A DNA stretch of 64,000 nucleotides from Thermohalobaculum sp039816045 (GCA_039816045.1 JBCBYB010000004.1:128366-192365), one strand, 5' to 3'. Shown: positions 43,864-53,211, counted from the first letter of the stretch. Numbers and translations are program-made. Notes: generated by a model from the letters alone, not told the origin.

Positions 43864-44254
43864 GGGGGTGCTTTCTGGGAGGGCGCGTCGCAGTTGGGGC
43901 GTTTTTTGGGATGTGTCGGACAGTCCAGATCGGTTCATCGCGGTGTACACACAACTCTGGTGGTGCGAGTGTAACGTCAACGCATTGCTTTGCCCATGTC
44001 GCAGGCACGCGTGGCGGATGCACTGCTCTGGGACGCCGAAGGCGACGCTCGTCTGGGATCGACCCAAATGCTGTTTTTGTGCTGTTGGCTACCAAGCAGC
44101 GGGCGTGCGTCCGACATCCCGATTGCAGAGCCGGCGGGGCTTATCCCTTGTGGCTTGGACCGACGATCACGACGTCAACGCGGGTCTCTCTAGCGAAGGC
44201 CTGTCCAGAGGCGCGCCCGGATTTCCGTCCGGGCAAGCCTGTACCCCGAAGCCG
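43864..44254. other. 391-base intergenic stretch
   Basis: Between the minus-strand glycosyltransferase start and the minus-strand secreted PilJ-like stop. Its minus-strand frame is open in phase with the glycosyltransferase for 68 residues, but the added sequence is low in conserved character and lacks a better ribosome site. I see no RNA gene or repeat. Confidence 0.4.
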
Positions 44255-45160
44255 TCAGCTTCCCTCGAACTCCTCAAGGGCTGCATAGAGCGACTCATTG
44301 ATCGTCTCGCTCTCTGTCCAGTAGCGGTCGAGTGTCCCCTTGTCGCGCACAGCCCCGGCATCGAGCTCTGCGATCACCGGCTCGAGCGCACTCCAGCTCG
44401 CCTCGACCTGCTTTAGCGCCGCCTCTGCTGCCGGTGTTGGCGGCGGGGCCATGCCGTAGTTTGCGTTGTCCTTGATCAGCGCGCGCATTTGGAGACCAAA
44501 GATCGACGCTGCCTCTTTCAGCTTCGCAAGCTCCTCATCGGTGTGGAAGCCGACGACCGCCAAGACGATGTATTTCTTCATCATCTGCGTCCGCGTGATC
44601 GCATGGCTTAAAATCTTGAGGGACCGCGCCGTTTCGACCGACATGGCCTTCGCGCTATAGACCTCATAGATCTTGTCGACGAGGTCGGCCGCCATGGCTT
44701 CGAAAGCCTCGTTGTGGCGCTCGAGCACCTCCATGTCCGCCTCGGCGGCGGCGCCCGCCTGCACAACCTGTCGCGATAGAGCTTCGTATGGTCCCCAGAT
44801 GCCTCGAAGGTCGTCGAGCAGGAATTGGATGCCGACATTGCGCTCGACACCGAGTTGGTACTCCTTTGAGCCTTCGCGAAGCACAATGAGGATTTCGCCG
44901 ATCTCGTCGATATGCGTCGTGATGGTCTCCGGCTCCACATGGTCGAGACCCTTCAGCGGCATCGCTGCGATCTCTGTGAGCAGCCTCTCATTGAGCCAGT
45001 CGAGCCTGGTCGCCAGTGTCTTCTTCCGAAAGGTGGCGCTTGCCGTGATGGACTGAGCCAAGGTTACACTGCCGCTGAACGCGGGCGAAATCACTGCCAT
45101 CGAGGCAGCACCGGCCACCCAAGTCCGCCGAGTTATCTGAGTTACGCTACGATACGTCAT
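44255..45160 (-). CDS. Secreted PilJ-like type IV pili methyl-accepting domain protein
   Basis: The 301-residue product has a Tat-like signal (ITRRTWVAGAASMAVISPAFS) and is otherwise helical. Two similar four-helix segments are visible; the second contains HAITRTQMMKKYIVLAVVGF and MRALIKDNANYGMAPPPTPA with spacing like PilJ N-terminal (methyl-accepting chemotaxis or nitrate-sensing) domains. There is no downstream signalling domain, so it is not a chemoreceptor. A periplasmic ligand-binding role is inferred. Divergent from the PBP-OmpA gene pair. Confidence 0.62.
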   Translation of the reverse strand: MTYRSVTQITRRTWVAGAASMAVISPAFSGSVTLAQSITASATFRKKTLATRLDWLNERLLTEIAAMPLKGLDHVEPETITTHIDEIGEILIVLREGSKEYQLGVERNVGIQFLLDDLRGIWGPYEALSRQVVQAGAAAEADMEVLERHNEAFEAMAADLVDKIYEVYSAKAMSVETARSLKILSHAITRTQMMKKYIVLAVVGFHTDEELAKLKEAASIFGLQMRALIKDNANYGMAPPPTPAAEAALKQVEASWSALEPVIAELDAGAVRDKGTLDRYWTESETINESLYAALEEFEGS

Positions 45161-45544
45161 GTCTTCCCCCGTAAATGACTGGGAAGATCGTAACGGCGAT
45201 TATGGCAGCTCAAGGGCATCTTCGAACCGAAAGCACCGAATTCAGTGGGTGCTTGGCAAGTTTGGTAAGCAAAACTGTGCGCCAAAGTGACGCGGATTGC
45301 GTGGTCCGCTCAATAGAGCGTTCGTTAGGTGCTCATTCTGAACCAAATCGCCTAGATCCAAGGACAACATCAAAATATGTCGACGACGATACTCCAGAAA
45401 ACTCAATAAAACTTTGATAAGTCTAGACATCAGACTTAAGGGAAACTTTGGCAACTAGCGGTCTGCCCAAATTTTGCCACAGATGCTCAACCATATAACA
45501 GCTGTGAAATAGTTCGCGTTTTTGCGTGTCAAGGGGGACGACCA
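45161..45544. other. 384-base AT-rich intergenic region
   Basis: Shared upstream region of the divergent PilJ-like gene and the first PBP-OmpA gene. It is visibly AT-richer than the surrounding genes. It holds a small hairpin (AGCACC 45232-45237 with GGTGCT 45248-45253). TTGCCA (45474) and TATAAC (45494) resemble promoter hexamers, but their spacing of 14 is too short for a standard promoter. Short open frames on both strands look non-coding. Confidence 0.4.
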
Positions 45545-47149
45545 ATGACTACCAAGATGATGACGGCGTTCAGCATGGGGCTGGCGCTGAGCATGACGGC
45601 TGTCGGGGCAGCCGAGGCAAAAGATGTCGTGTTAAAGTCGCGCGATGGTCAGCAAGTCATGCGTGGCGAGCTGATCTCTGCCGACAACGGAGAATATAAG
45701 ATCAGCATGGCGATCGGGGTGTTCTCGTTCAGCCAGGATGAGATGATCTGTGAGGGCAACGCGTGCCCGGAATACATCGACTTCAAGTACGATTTGGAGA
45801 TGGCTGGTGTCGCCGAGGTGGTAGAGCAGCTGGTGCCGATCATTTTGGATGGGTACGCGAACAATCTGGATGCAGAAGCCAACGCGCTCGACGAAACAGG
45901 GACGCTGATCGCAGATCTGTCGGCGGCGGCTGCCACACGCAAGGCAGGCGGATCGCTCTCGGTGGAGGTCATGAGTTACGAGGGCGAGCAACTCGCGCTT
46001 TTTGGTTTGAAGGAGACCGAGGACCACGATGCGTTCGCTATGCTCGCCAACAACGAGGTGCCGATCGTCTTCACCGACCGCGAGCCTTACAAGGCCGAGC
46101 GTGAAGCCGTCGCTGCGGCGGGGGGCGGCAAACTCAAGAGCGTGGGACAGGAGCGGGTGATCGCGGTCGAGGGGCTCGCGGTCGTTGTGCATCCAGACAA
46201 CCCGATCCCGAGCATCACCATGTCGGAGATTGCCGATGTGCTCGCGGGGCGGATCACCAACTGGGTCGATCTTGGCGGCCCGAACATGCCAATCAACCTC
46301 TACAGTTTCGAAGAGGACACCGAAGCCTTCCACCCGGTTCGGATCGCGCTGCTCGATCCCTACAAGCTGAGCAACCTGACCTTCGATGCGAACATCGTGC
46401 TGTCGATCGGTGAGCTGACAACGGCGGTGACGCGGGATATCGCGAGCTTTGCGGTCGTGCCGTATTCCAGCAAGCGCGGCACCCGGGCGCTGCCCGTTGC
46501 CCATGACTGCGGGATCGTGGTCGAACCGACGCCCGCGGCGATGAAGGCCGAGGAGTACCCGCTGCAGCTCCGCATCTATGCCTTCAACCGCCCGGAGGTA
46601 GATGGCTATGCGCGCCAGGTATTGGACTTCCTCGACGGGCCAGATCTCGACGGGATGGTCAACAAGGCGGGCTTCGTGGATCTTTCGGTTGAAACCGAAG
46701 GCACGGAGCGTGAGCTGCATCGCCTTCAGGAAGACATGGCCAAGACCGAAGATCCCTATGAGCTCGATTTCATGAAGCGGCTTGAGCGTGAACTCTCAGG
46801 TGTAGAGCGCCTGACCACCGTTTTCCGCTTCGCGCCCGGGTCCAACCGTCTGCTGACCAAGTCGGTGCGCGATGTCGAGCGGGCAATCGAGTACATCGGC
46901 GAGCACAAACCGCGCCGCGTCATCTTTGCTGGCTTTACCGATGGCCGGGGCGGTTTCGAGCCGAACATTCACATCTCGGAAGAGCGGGCGGCCTCGATGA
47001 TGGAGACGATACTTGCCGAGGCCAAGAATGGCGAATTCGACGGTGTCGAAGTGTCGTCGATGGGTTTTGGCGAGCTTGATCCCGTTGCCTGCAACGACAA
47101 GTTTTCGGGCCGCGCGATCAACCGTCGTGTTGAGATCTGGGTGCAGTGA
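45545..47149 (+). CDS. Phosphate-type periplasmic binding protein fused to an OmpA domain (copy 1)
   Basis: The 534-residue product has a signal peptide (to about residue 25). A short extra domain follows (VVLKSRDGQQVMRGEL to CEGNACP, about 27-78). Next is a PstS-like binding fold (about 85-375; VEGLAVVVHPDNPIPSIT and ITNWVDLGG). The C-terminal OmpA domain (about 410-534) has TVFRFAPGSNRL, FAGFTDGRGG and INRRVEIWV. The OmpA part should tether it to peptidoglycan, so it is a wall-anchored binding protein. The ligand is unknown. A close paralog follows at once. Confidence 0.85.
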   Translation: MTTKMMTAFSMGLALSMTAVGAAEAKDVVLKSRDGQQVMRGELISADNGEYKISMAIGVFSFSQDEMICEGNACPEYIDFKYDLEMAGVAEVVEQLVPIILDGYANNLDAEANALDETGTLIADLSAAAATRKAGGSLSVEVMSYEGEQLALFGLKETEDHDAFAMLANNEVPIVFTDREPYKAEREAVAAAGGGKLKSVGQERVIAVEGLAVVVHPDNPIPSITMSEIADVLAGRITNWVDLGGPNMPINLYSFEEDTEAFHPVRIALLDPYKLSNLTFDANIVLSIGELTTAVTRDIASFAVVPYSSKRGTRALPVAHDCGIVVEPTPAAMKAEEYPLQLRIYAFNRPEVDGYARQVLDFLDGPDLDGMVNKAGFVDLSVETEGTERELHRLQEDMAKTEDPYELDFMKRLERELSGVERLTTVFRFAPGSNRLLTKSVRDVERAIEYIGEHKPRRVIFAGFTDGRGGFEPNIHISEERAASMMETILAEAKNGEFDGVEVSSMGFGELDPVACNDKFSGRAINRRVEIWVQ

Positions 47150-47151
47150 TC

Positions 47152-48627
47152 ATGGCGGTTCACAGCTTGCATGCGCGATGGTTCCGATGGGGCCATCGCT
47201 TGAGAGGCACACGCCTCGCAAAAGGAGCGTTCGGGGCGCTCTTGGCAGTGTCGATTGGGGTTCCGAACGCCTTTGCAAATGGCGAGCAGAGTGTTCGGAT
47301 CACGGCCTCAGCCGACATTGCAGAGCACCTGTTGCCAATCTTCATGGATGCGTTTGCCGAGGTCCGCGAAGCCGAGGTCGAAGCGCTCACGCTGGACGGC
47401 ACTCCGATCCCCGATCTGGAGGGCGCCGCATCCGTCCACAGCACCATCATTCTGCAGCTGACCGATCTGTCGGGCGAAAAGGCCGGACGGGCCCATGTAG
47501 AGATCCTATCCGGCAGCGACAGCCTGATCGGGGCGCTTGCGGGCGAGGCAGACCTGATCTTCACCGAAGCGCCGATCCCGGCCGATCTGCTGTCCAGACG
47601 GCGCTTTGCGGGCACGAACCTCGGCTCAGCGGAGACGGTTCTTGCGGTGGACGGCCTCGTCGTAGCCGGCCACCCGGACAACCCGGTCGAGGCGCTCTCG
47701 CTCCGCGAGGCCTCGGCAATCTTTTCCGGTCAGATACGGGACTGGGCCGAAATTGGCGGTCCTGCAGGCGCGATCAACGTCTATGCCTTGGCGCCTGGAA
47801 CGGATGGGCGCCGGGACCTAGAGGCGGAGCTTTTACGGCCTTTCCGGTCTAGCCTGTCTGAAGGGGCCACGATTGTCGGGAGTGGAGCAGAGCTCACCGC
47901 GGCTCTGGCCCGCGATCCAGGTGGCATTGGCTTCACCAGTTTCTCGACCAAGCGGGGCGCTAAGCCGTTTCCGATCCGCGGCGCTTGCGGTTTGGTGGCG
48001 GCCCCGGATGCGTTCACGATCAAGTCCGAGCAGTACCCGTTGCAGCATCGGATCTACGCCTATCAAGCCAGATCTCTGACGCCGTTCGTGCGTGAGCTAC
48101 TTCAGCTCGTCCAAGGGCCGGATGGCGACGGCTTGGTTGAGAAGTCTGGGTTTACAAGCCTTGCGGTCATGCCGTCGTCCGCCGAGGGTGCGAAACGCCA
48201 TGTCCGGGCGACGATTGCATCCCCGGGAGCGGACATCGAGTTGGTTCCTTTCCAGAACTTGCTCGGAGATCTCTTGGATGCGAAGCGCCTCTCCACAATG
48301 TTCCGCTTTGAACCGGGCTCAAGCGATCTCGACAACAAAGGGCGCAGCGATGTGGATCGCCTTGTTGGGTTCTTGGCACGTGAGGCACCGGAGCGTGTCA
48401 CCCTCGTCGGGTTTGCCGACTCAGGGGGGGCTGCCAGCGCGAACCGTCTCCTTTCGCTGCAGCGGGCCGAGCGGATTTTCGAGGAGATCCAAGGGAGATC
48501 CGGCGCTTCGGATCTCTCGGGCGTCACGTTCGAGGTAAAGGGGTACGGCGAGCTTGCGCCCCTGGTCTGTAACGACACCTTCGAAGGGCGTGCGACCAAC
48601 CGCCGTGTCGAGGTCTGGCTTCAATAG
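47152..48627 (+). CDS. Phosphate-type periplasmic binding protein fused to an OmpA domain (copy 2)
   Basis: This 491-residue paralog begins almost at the stop of copy 1; ATG 47152 is used, with GTG 47146 possible. It has an N-terminal signal-like helix (about 20-42), then a PstS-like fold with VDGLVVAGHPDNPVEALS and IRDWAEIGG, and an OmpA domain with TMFRFEPGSSDL, VGFADSGGAASANR and TNRRVEVWL. It lacks the short extra N-terminal domain of copy 1. Tandem duplication followed by divergence is evident. A strong terminator follows. Confidence 0.85.
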   Translation: MAVHSLHARWFRWGHRLRGTRLAKGAFGALLAVSIGVPNAFANGEQSVRITASADIAEHLLPIFMDAFAEVREAEVEALTLDGTPIPDLEGAASVHSTIILQLTDLSGEKAGRAHVEILSGSDSLIGALAGEADLIFTEAPIPADLLSRRRFAGTNLGSAETVLAVDGLVVAGHPDNPVEALSLREASAIFSGQIRDWAEIGGPAGAINVYALAPGTDGRRDLEAELLRPFRSSLSEGATIVGSGAELTAALARDPGGIGFTSFSTKRGAKPFPIRGACGLVAAPDAFTIKSEQYPLQHRIYAYQARSLTPFVRELLQLVQGPDGDGLVEKSGFTSLAVMPSSAEGAKRHVRATIASPGADIELVPFQNLLGDLLDAKRLSTMFRFEPGSSDLDNKGRSDVDRLVGFLAREAPERVTLVGFADSGGAASANRLLSLQRAERIFEEIQGRSGASDLSGVTFEVKGYGELAPLVCNDTFEGRATNRRVEVWLQ

Positions 48628-48704
48628 GGGAGAGCTTCCGCCCCTCCTCGATGTCGTCGAAAGCCCTCAAGATCATGCTCCCCCATTCGCTCGAGTGGGC
48701 AGCG

Positions 48705-48739
48705 AACCGGCCCCCAAGATGGAGTGGGGCCGGTTTTCC
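48705..48739 (+). terminator. Rho-independent terminator after the PBP-OmpA pair
   Basis: AACCGGCCCC (48705-48714) and GGGGCCGGTT (48726-48735) form a perfect 10-bp stem with an 11-base loop, followed by TTCC and more T. It is 78 bases after the stop of copy 2 and just before the convergent peptidoglycan-binding gene. Confidence 0.8.
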
Positions 48740-48756
48740 TTTGATCGACCTCCTCC

Positions 48757-49371
48757 TTACGCGGGCACGGAGGCGATCAACTCAAGAAAAGCATCGTGCT
48801 CTTTGTCGTGGCGCTCGGCCATCTTAAGCGCAGTTTTGTTCTTGTACTCGGCCTGTGCAAACAGAGCAGTCGCGTCGCGCAAAGCATGTTTCTGAAACAG
48901 AGGATACCCTTTGATCTCACCGTGGAAGCGCCGTTCGATCTTTTCGATCTCCCGCAGTTTGACCAAGAAATCGCGCAGCAGCGTGGCGTATTGTTCCGAG
49001 TGCCGATCATAGTTTTCGTAGGCTGCGCGAACCGAGTCATTGCCTTTGTTCTCACGTGCGAGCTTCATGATGGCAATGCGGGATTTTGCAAGATCTCTGC
49101 GTTTTGCCGCCAGCGACGTGGCTGGGCCTGAAACATCGCGCAGGGTCCATTTCACCGGCTTGCCGTTCAGCTCGATCCCATACAGCGTGTTCCCGCAAGC
49201 CCGGCCCGTCGGTTCCATGCCGATCTTCTTCTGGAAGGCTTTGACGGCTTTGTCGGTGGTCTCGTCGAACTCGCCGTTCACAGTGACTTTCGGCCGTACA
49301 CCCACTTTCTGAAGCTTCCGCTGCAGGTTTCTGACGCCGTTGCCTTTATCTCCAAACTTCAAATGGCTCAT
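48757..49371 (-). CDS. Peptidoglycan-binding domain protein
   Basis: ATG 49371 with GGAGAAG upstream gives 204 residues. Residues 1-70 are a PG_binding_1 domain: MSHLKFGDKGNGVRNLQRKL, then VNGEFDETTDKAVKAFQKKIGM. The remainder is a charged, helical region with no recognised domain. It has no signal peptide, which is unusual if it acts on the cell wall; it may act as an adaptor or be exported by another route. Confidence 0.78.
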   Translation of the reverse strand: MSHLKFGDKGNGVRNLQRKLQKVGVRPKVTVNGEFDETTDKAVKAFQKKIGMEPTGRACGNTLYGIELNGKPVKWTLRDVSGPATSLAAKRRDLAKSRIAIMKLARENKGNDSVRAAYENYDRHSEQYATLLRDFLVKLREIEKIERRFHGEIKGYPLFQKHALRDATALFAQAEYKNKTALKMAERHDKEHDAFLELIASVPA

Positions 49372-49719
49372 CGGTCTTCTCCATCTCATTGCATCAATTT
49401 GCCCGAACTGTCCCGCTGAGGCTGCGCCATCCGCGTCGTTCGATGCAGGAGATATGGAGCAGACCCATTTCACGCGCGTTTCCGCGATTGCGCTCGCGTG
49501 TTTCATTCGTTGCACCGCAGTTGCGGACTTGAAATGCAACGAAGAGGAACCCAGCTATTTGGTCGGCATCCAAATCCTGTTTGTGGCGAACCGGACAGCT
49601 GGGACCCGGGTACGCATGCCTCCCTTTTAGACACGGGTGAGTTTGGGAGCGACGTGCAGGACCGCTGACGGAAGCGGTATCCGTCTGTCGACAAAAAAGA
49701 CCGGTGTTGCGATCTCTGG
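49372..49719. other. 348-base stretch before the transposase remnants
   Basis: A plus-strand frame from 49454 could encode about 58 residues (MEQTHFTRVSAIALACFIRC then acidic sequence), but its ribosome site is only two bases from the ATG. Nothing else is recognisable. It marks the left border of the damaged region. Confidence 0.35.
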
Positions 49720-50105
49720 ATACGTCCATCTCTCGCCAGTCGAAAAGGGCCGGACTGCCGAACTGCTCACGTTGGGCCTCAGCATTCGGGCGAGCAGAGA
49801 GGTGCTGGCGCGCGCCTTCGAACATCAGCCGCGAGCTGCGGCGCAGTGCCTCTCCCGGGGGACGCCTACCGGCCGCAGGTCGCCGATGGGGTCAATCTTC
49901 TGCGCCGGCAACGGGCCGCGGTGCTCAAGCGGGACACTGTGCTCGCGGGCTGCGTCGCCGACCGCCTCGCCGAAGGCAGGACGCCGGAGCAAATCGCCGG
50001 CCGGCTCCGGCGCCGCATCACGCGGGGGGTGCGCGCGGTCTTAGCCGAGACGATCTATGCCTGGATCGTCCGGCCGGCCCAGACAGGTGACATGCTCTGG
50101 CGCTT
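49720..50105 (+). mobile_element. Decayed IS30-family transposase fragment
   Basis: Sequence in alternating frames matches the IS30 transposase N-terminus in order: HLSPVEKGRTAELLTLGLSIR (opening HTH), then APSNISRELRRS in a shifted frame, then LAEGRTPEQIAGRLRRRI and ETIYAWI in another. At least two frameshifts separate these. The catalytic DDE half is missing. It marks an old insertion next to the broken hen1 gene. Confidence 0.72.
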
Positions 50106-50375
50106 CCTGCCGTGCAGAAAGCCGCGCCGGCCCTTGCGCATGACGATGCCGTGCTCGACCAGGAGCCAGCGGATCTGGTTGGCTCGATGCCGTCCGCCGC
50201 GCCACGAGCCGCTCGCGCAAGCCTCCATACCGACGAGACAGCGATCAATGTTGCGGAAGAAGGCGAACAGCTGTGGCCGTCAGCACCGCCTGCGCTTCAC
50301 GATCTGCCCGCGTCCGTCCATGCAGATCAGACGAAAGACGTTCTTGCCGAGGTCGATCCTGACGACTTGGATCTC
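50106..50375 (-). mobile_element. IS110-family transposase fragment
   Basis: On the minus strand one frame reads VVRIDLGKNVFRLICMDGRG, then after one stop codon QLFAFFRNIDRCLVGMEACA, then RANQIRWLLVEHGIVMRKG. The DLGKN and GMEACA motifs and the later NQIRWLL segment are those of IS110 DEDD transposases. The part that normally lies between MEAC and NQIR is deleted. The C-terminal half is absent. The exact junction with the IS30 piece is unclear. Confidence 0.75.
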
Positions 50376-50467
50376 TTACAAGATTGGCCTCCTATCTTAT
50401 GGCTCCTGACGGGTGCCCCGGTCCGAACCAAGGCAGGAGGGGCGGTCCATCCCATTACTGATCCGTC

Positions 50468-50979
50468 GCCTTGTGAATGAGCGCTGGGTCGAGCGCATCC
50501 TCGCGTCGATCCGTCGGTGCGCACGCTCGCGGTCGCGTTACGGCGTCTCCGTCTGGATACGGCCGGGGAGCGGATGCGCAAGTGCGTGGGACTGCTGATG
50601 GGCAGCCTGACCTATGGCGACCGGCGCTGGCAGGGCCTCGATGCGGCCACGCTCGTCGAAGTGATCGAGCATCTTGACCGCGCGCGGCTCTCGGCACCGG
50701 AGCTGTCGCTATTCGCGCCTGCGCGGCCCCCGACTGGTCGTCCTGACAACGCGGAGCCGTGCGTACAACGCACAGTTCGAGGGCATGGCGGAGGGTGCCT
50801 TGCGCCATCCGGATCACCGCTTCGAGTGGACCCGGGCCGAGTTCGAAGCCTGGGGCAACCGTGTGGCCGGCGAGCATGGCTATGCGGTGGCGTTCCAGCC
50901 CATCGGCCCCGTGGACGACACCCACGGCGCACCCTCTCAGATGGCGGTCTTCACCCGGGCGGCGGAGGGCGCGGCATGA
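50468..50979 (+). pseudogene. hen1: Truncated, frameshifted hen1 (3'-terminal RNA ribose 2'-O-methyltransferase)
   Basis: Only the C-terminal methyltransferase half is present. Pieces in order: RLVNERWVERIL (frame 2), then RRLRLD, LMGSLTYGDRRWQGLDAATL and VEVIEHLDRARL (frame 1). After an extra C in the C5 run at 50727-50731 come RLVVLTTRSRAYNAQFEGMA, HPDHRFEWTRAEF and GAPSQMAVF (frame 2), to TGA 50979. The SAM-binding GCGEG segment and the whole N-terminal domain are gone. Intact bacterial Hen1 methylates the 2'-OH at the repair junction made with Pnkp. The stop overlaps the pnkp start by 4 bases, as in intact cassettes. Confidence 0.8.
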
Positions 50980-53170
50980 AGGTCGCGATCCCCGATTTCG
51001 CACTGGTGGTTCTGATCGGAGCGACGGGTTCCGGCAAGTCCAGCCTGGCGCGCAAGCAATTCCTCGAGACTGAGGTCATCTCCTCGGACCACTGCCGCGC
51101 GGTTGTGTCCGATGACGAGACGGATCAGGCGGCGACGGGAGATGCCTTTGACCTGCTCCGCTACACGGCGGGCGTCCGGTTGAAACGGCGCAAGCTCACA
51201 GTGATCGACGCGACCTCGGTCCGGCGCGAGGACCGCAAGAATCTGGTCGCCCTCGCGCGCCTGTACCATGATCTGCCGATTGCGCTGGTGCTCGGTATCG
51301 ATCCGGACTTCTGTCACGAGCGCAGACAGGGACGCGAGAACCGCACGCGTGGTCCGCATGTGGTTCGCAACCATACCAAGGCGCTCCGCCGAGGTCTGCG
51401 CGGGCTTGAGAAGGAAGGGTTTCGCCAAGTCCATATCCTGCGCTCGCCCGAGCAGGTCGAGGCGCTCGAGATCACGCGCGAGCCGCTCTGGACCGACCGG
51501 CGCCAGGATCACGGCCCGTTTGACATCATCGGCGATGTGCGCGGCTGCTTCGACGAGTTCACCGCCCTGCTCGGCCAGTTGGGTTGCGATCTCGCCCCTT
51601 ATGCGCCCGGCGAGGCCCCGCTCAGCGCCCGCCATCCCGACGGGCGGAGCACGTTTTCGTGGGCAATCACGACTTCCGGCTGAACAAGTGGCTGAAGGGC
51701 CGGAAAGTCAAGCTCAACCACGGTCTCGATCTTACCGCGGCCGAGCTTGAGCAGTGCTCGGAGGCGTTCCGCAAGACAGTGACTGAGTTCACCTACAACC
51801 TGCGCTCGCACCAGTGGCGCGCCGGTGGCGATCTGGTGGTCGCGCATGCGGGACTGAAGGAGGAGATGCACGGGCGCGGCTCGGCCGCCGTGCGCAACTT
51901 TGCCATGTTCGGAGAGACCACGGGGGAGGTCGATGAGTTCGGCCTGCCCGTTCGGCTGGAATGGGCGCGGGAGTATCGCGGCCGGGCGGATGTGGTCTTC
52001 GGCCACGTGCCAGTACGCGAGGCGGAGTGGCTGAACTCGACGCTCGACATCGACACGGGCTGTGTCTTTGGCGCCAAGCTGACGGCGCTGCGCTGGCCCG
52101 AGCGGGCAACCGTATCGGTTCCCGCGGCTCAACAATACGCCGAGCCGACAAAGCCGCTCGACCCGGGCGACGGCCGGACCGCGCAGCAGGACCATGATCG
52201 GCTGCTCTACTTCGACGATTTCGCAACCAAGCAGCGGATCGAGACCGGTCTCGGCGGCACAGTGGTGATCCCGGAGGAGAACGCGCTCGCGGCACTCGAG
52301 GTCATGAGCCGGTTTGCGATCGATCCCCGTTGGCTCATCCACCTGCCACCGACGATGGCCGCCTGCCCGACCGCGGCCGAGGGGCCCTTCCTCGAGCACC
52401 CGCACGACGCGCTCGACCACTACGCGAAGCTCGGCGTGACCGATCTGGTCGCCGAAGAGAAGCACATGGGCTCGCGCGCCCTGATGATCGTCTGCCGGGA
52501 CGCAGCGGCGGCGGCGGCGCGCTTTGGCACCGAGGACGGCAAACGGGGGGTCATCTACACTCGCGCCGGTCGACCGTTCTTCAAGGACGATGGGGAGGAG
52601 GCCGCAGTCATTGCACGGGTCGCTGCAGCCGTGGGGTCTGCTGGCCTCTGGGAGGCGCTGTCGACGGACTGGGTGCTGCTCGATGCCGAGCTGATGCCCT
52701 GGTCGGCCAAGGCGCAGGAACTCTTGCGCCAGCAGTATCTACCGACGGTCGTCGCCGCGAAGCACTCGGCAGAGGCCCTACTGGACTGTCTGTCCGGTGC
52801 GCAGCCCGACGACGCGCTCGCATCGCTTGCCGCCGCCGTCGGGCACCAACGGGAGAACGCCCGCCGCATGGGCGAGACCATTGACGGCTATTACTGGCAG
52901 GCCGACACAATCGATGCGCTCCGGATCGCACCGTTTCACCTGCTCGCCGCCAAGGGTCTTGTCTTCACCGACCGGGAGGCGCTTGTCGTCCGGTGGCTCG
53001 CGCACACCGGCAAAGGCGGCGAGGGCATGGTGCAGAAACCGGCCTCCTTTCTTTCGCGCGGTGAGAAGGGCCTGGTGCAGCCGGCCATGAAGGTGCGTGG
53101 GCGCGACTGTCTGCGCATCATCTACGGCCCCGACCACGATCTACCCGAGAACATCGAGCGGCTTTTTTAG
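50976..53170 (+). pseudogene. pnkp: Disrupted pnkp (polynucleotide kinase-phosphatase-adenylyltransferase)
   Basis: The kinase domain is intact (ATG 50976; P-loop GATGSGKSS at about 15-23, SSDHCR, VIDAT). The phosphatase domain is damaged: FDIIGDVRGCFDE has Arg at 189 where the metal-binding His of GDVHG is expected (His189 in Clostridium thermocellum Pnkp). The GDxxDRG block is deleted, and the frame shifts near 51650 so the kinase frame ends at 51683. Sequence resumes at VGNHDFRLNKW in another frame and stays open to TAA 53170, including VVAHAGLKEEM and the ligase motif EKHMGSRA. The locus length (2195 bases) is not a multiple of three. Two separate polypeptides could still be made. Confidence 0.85.
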
Positions 53171-53211
53171 CGCGGGCTGGAGCGCAACCAATCGTCCGCG
53201 CGCCTCTCAAT

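Noticed and set aside
43864..44067. N-terminal extension of the family 2 glycosyltransferase
   Set aside because: The added 68 residues show no conserved pattern, while ATG 43863 begins directly at the conserved GT-A strand.
45474..45499. Sigma-70-like promoter (TTGCCA and TATAAC) before the PBP-OmpA gene
   Set aside because: The spacing of 14 bases is too short.
50976..53170. Two intact separate genes (a kinase and a ligase) instead of a broken pnkp
   Set aside because: The kinase frame ends in the middle of the phosphatase domain, the second frame has no start near its beginning, and two phosphatase motifs are damaged, so a disrupted gene is more likely, although residual expression is possible.
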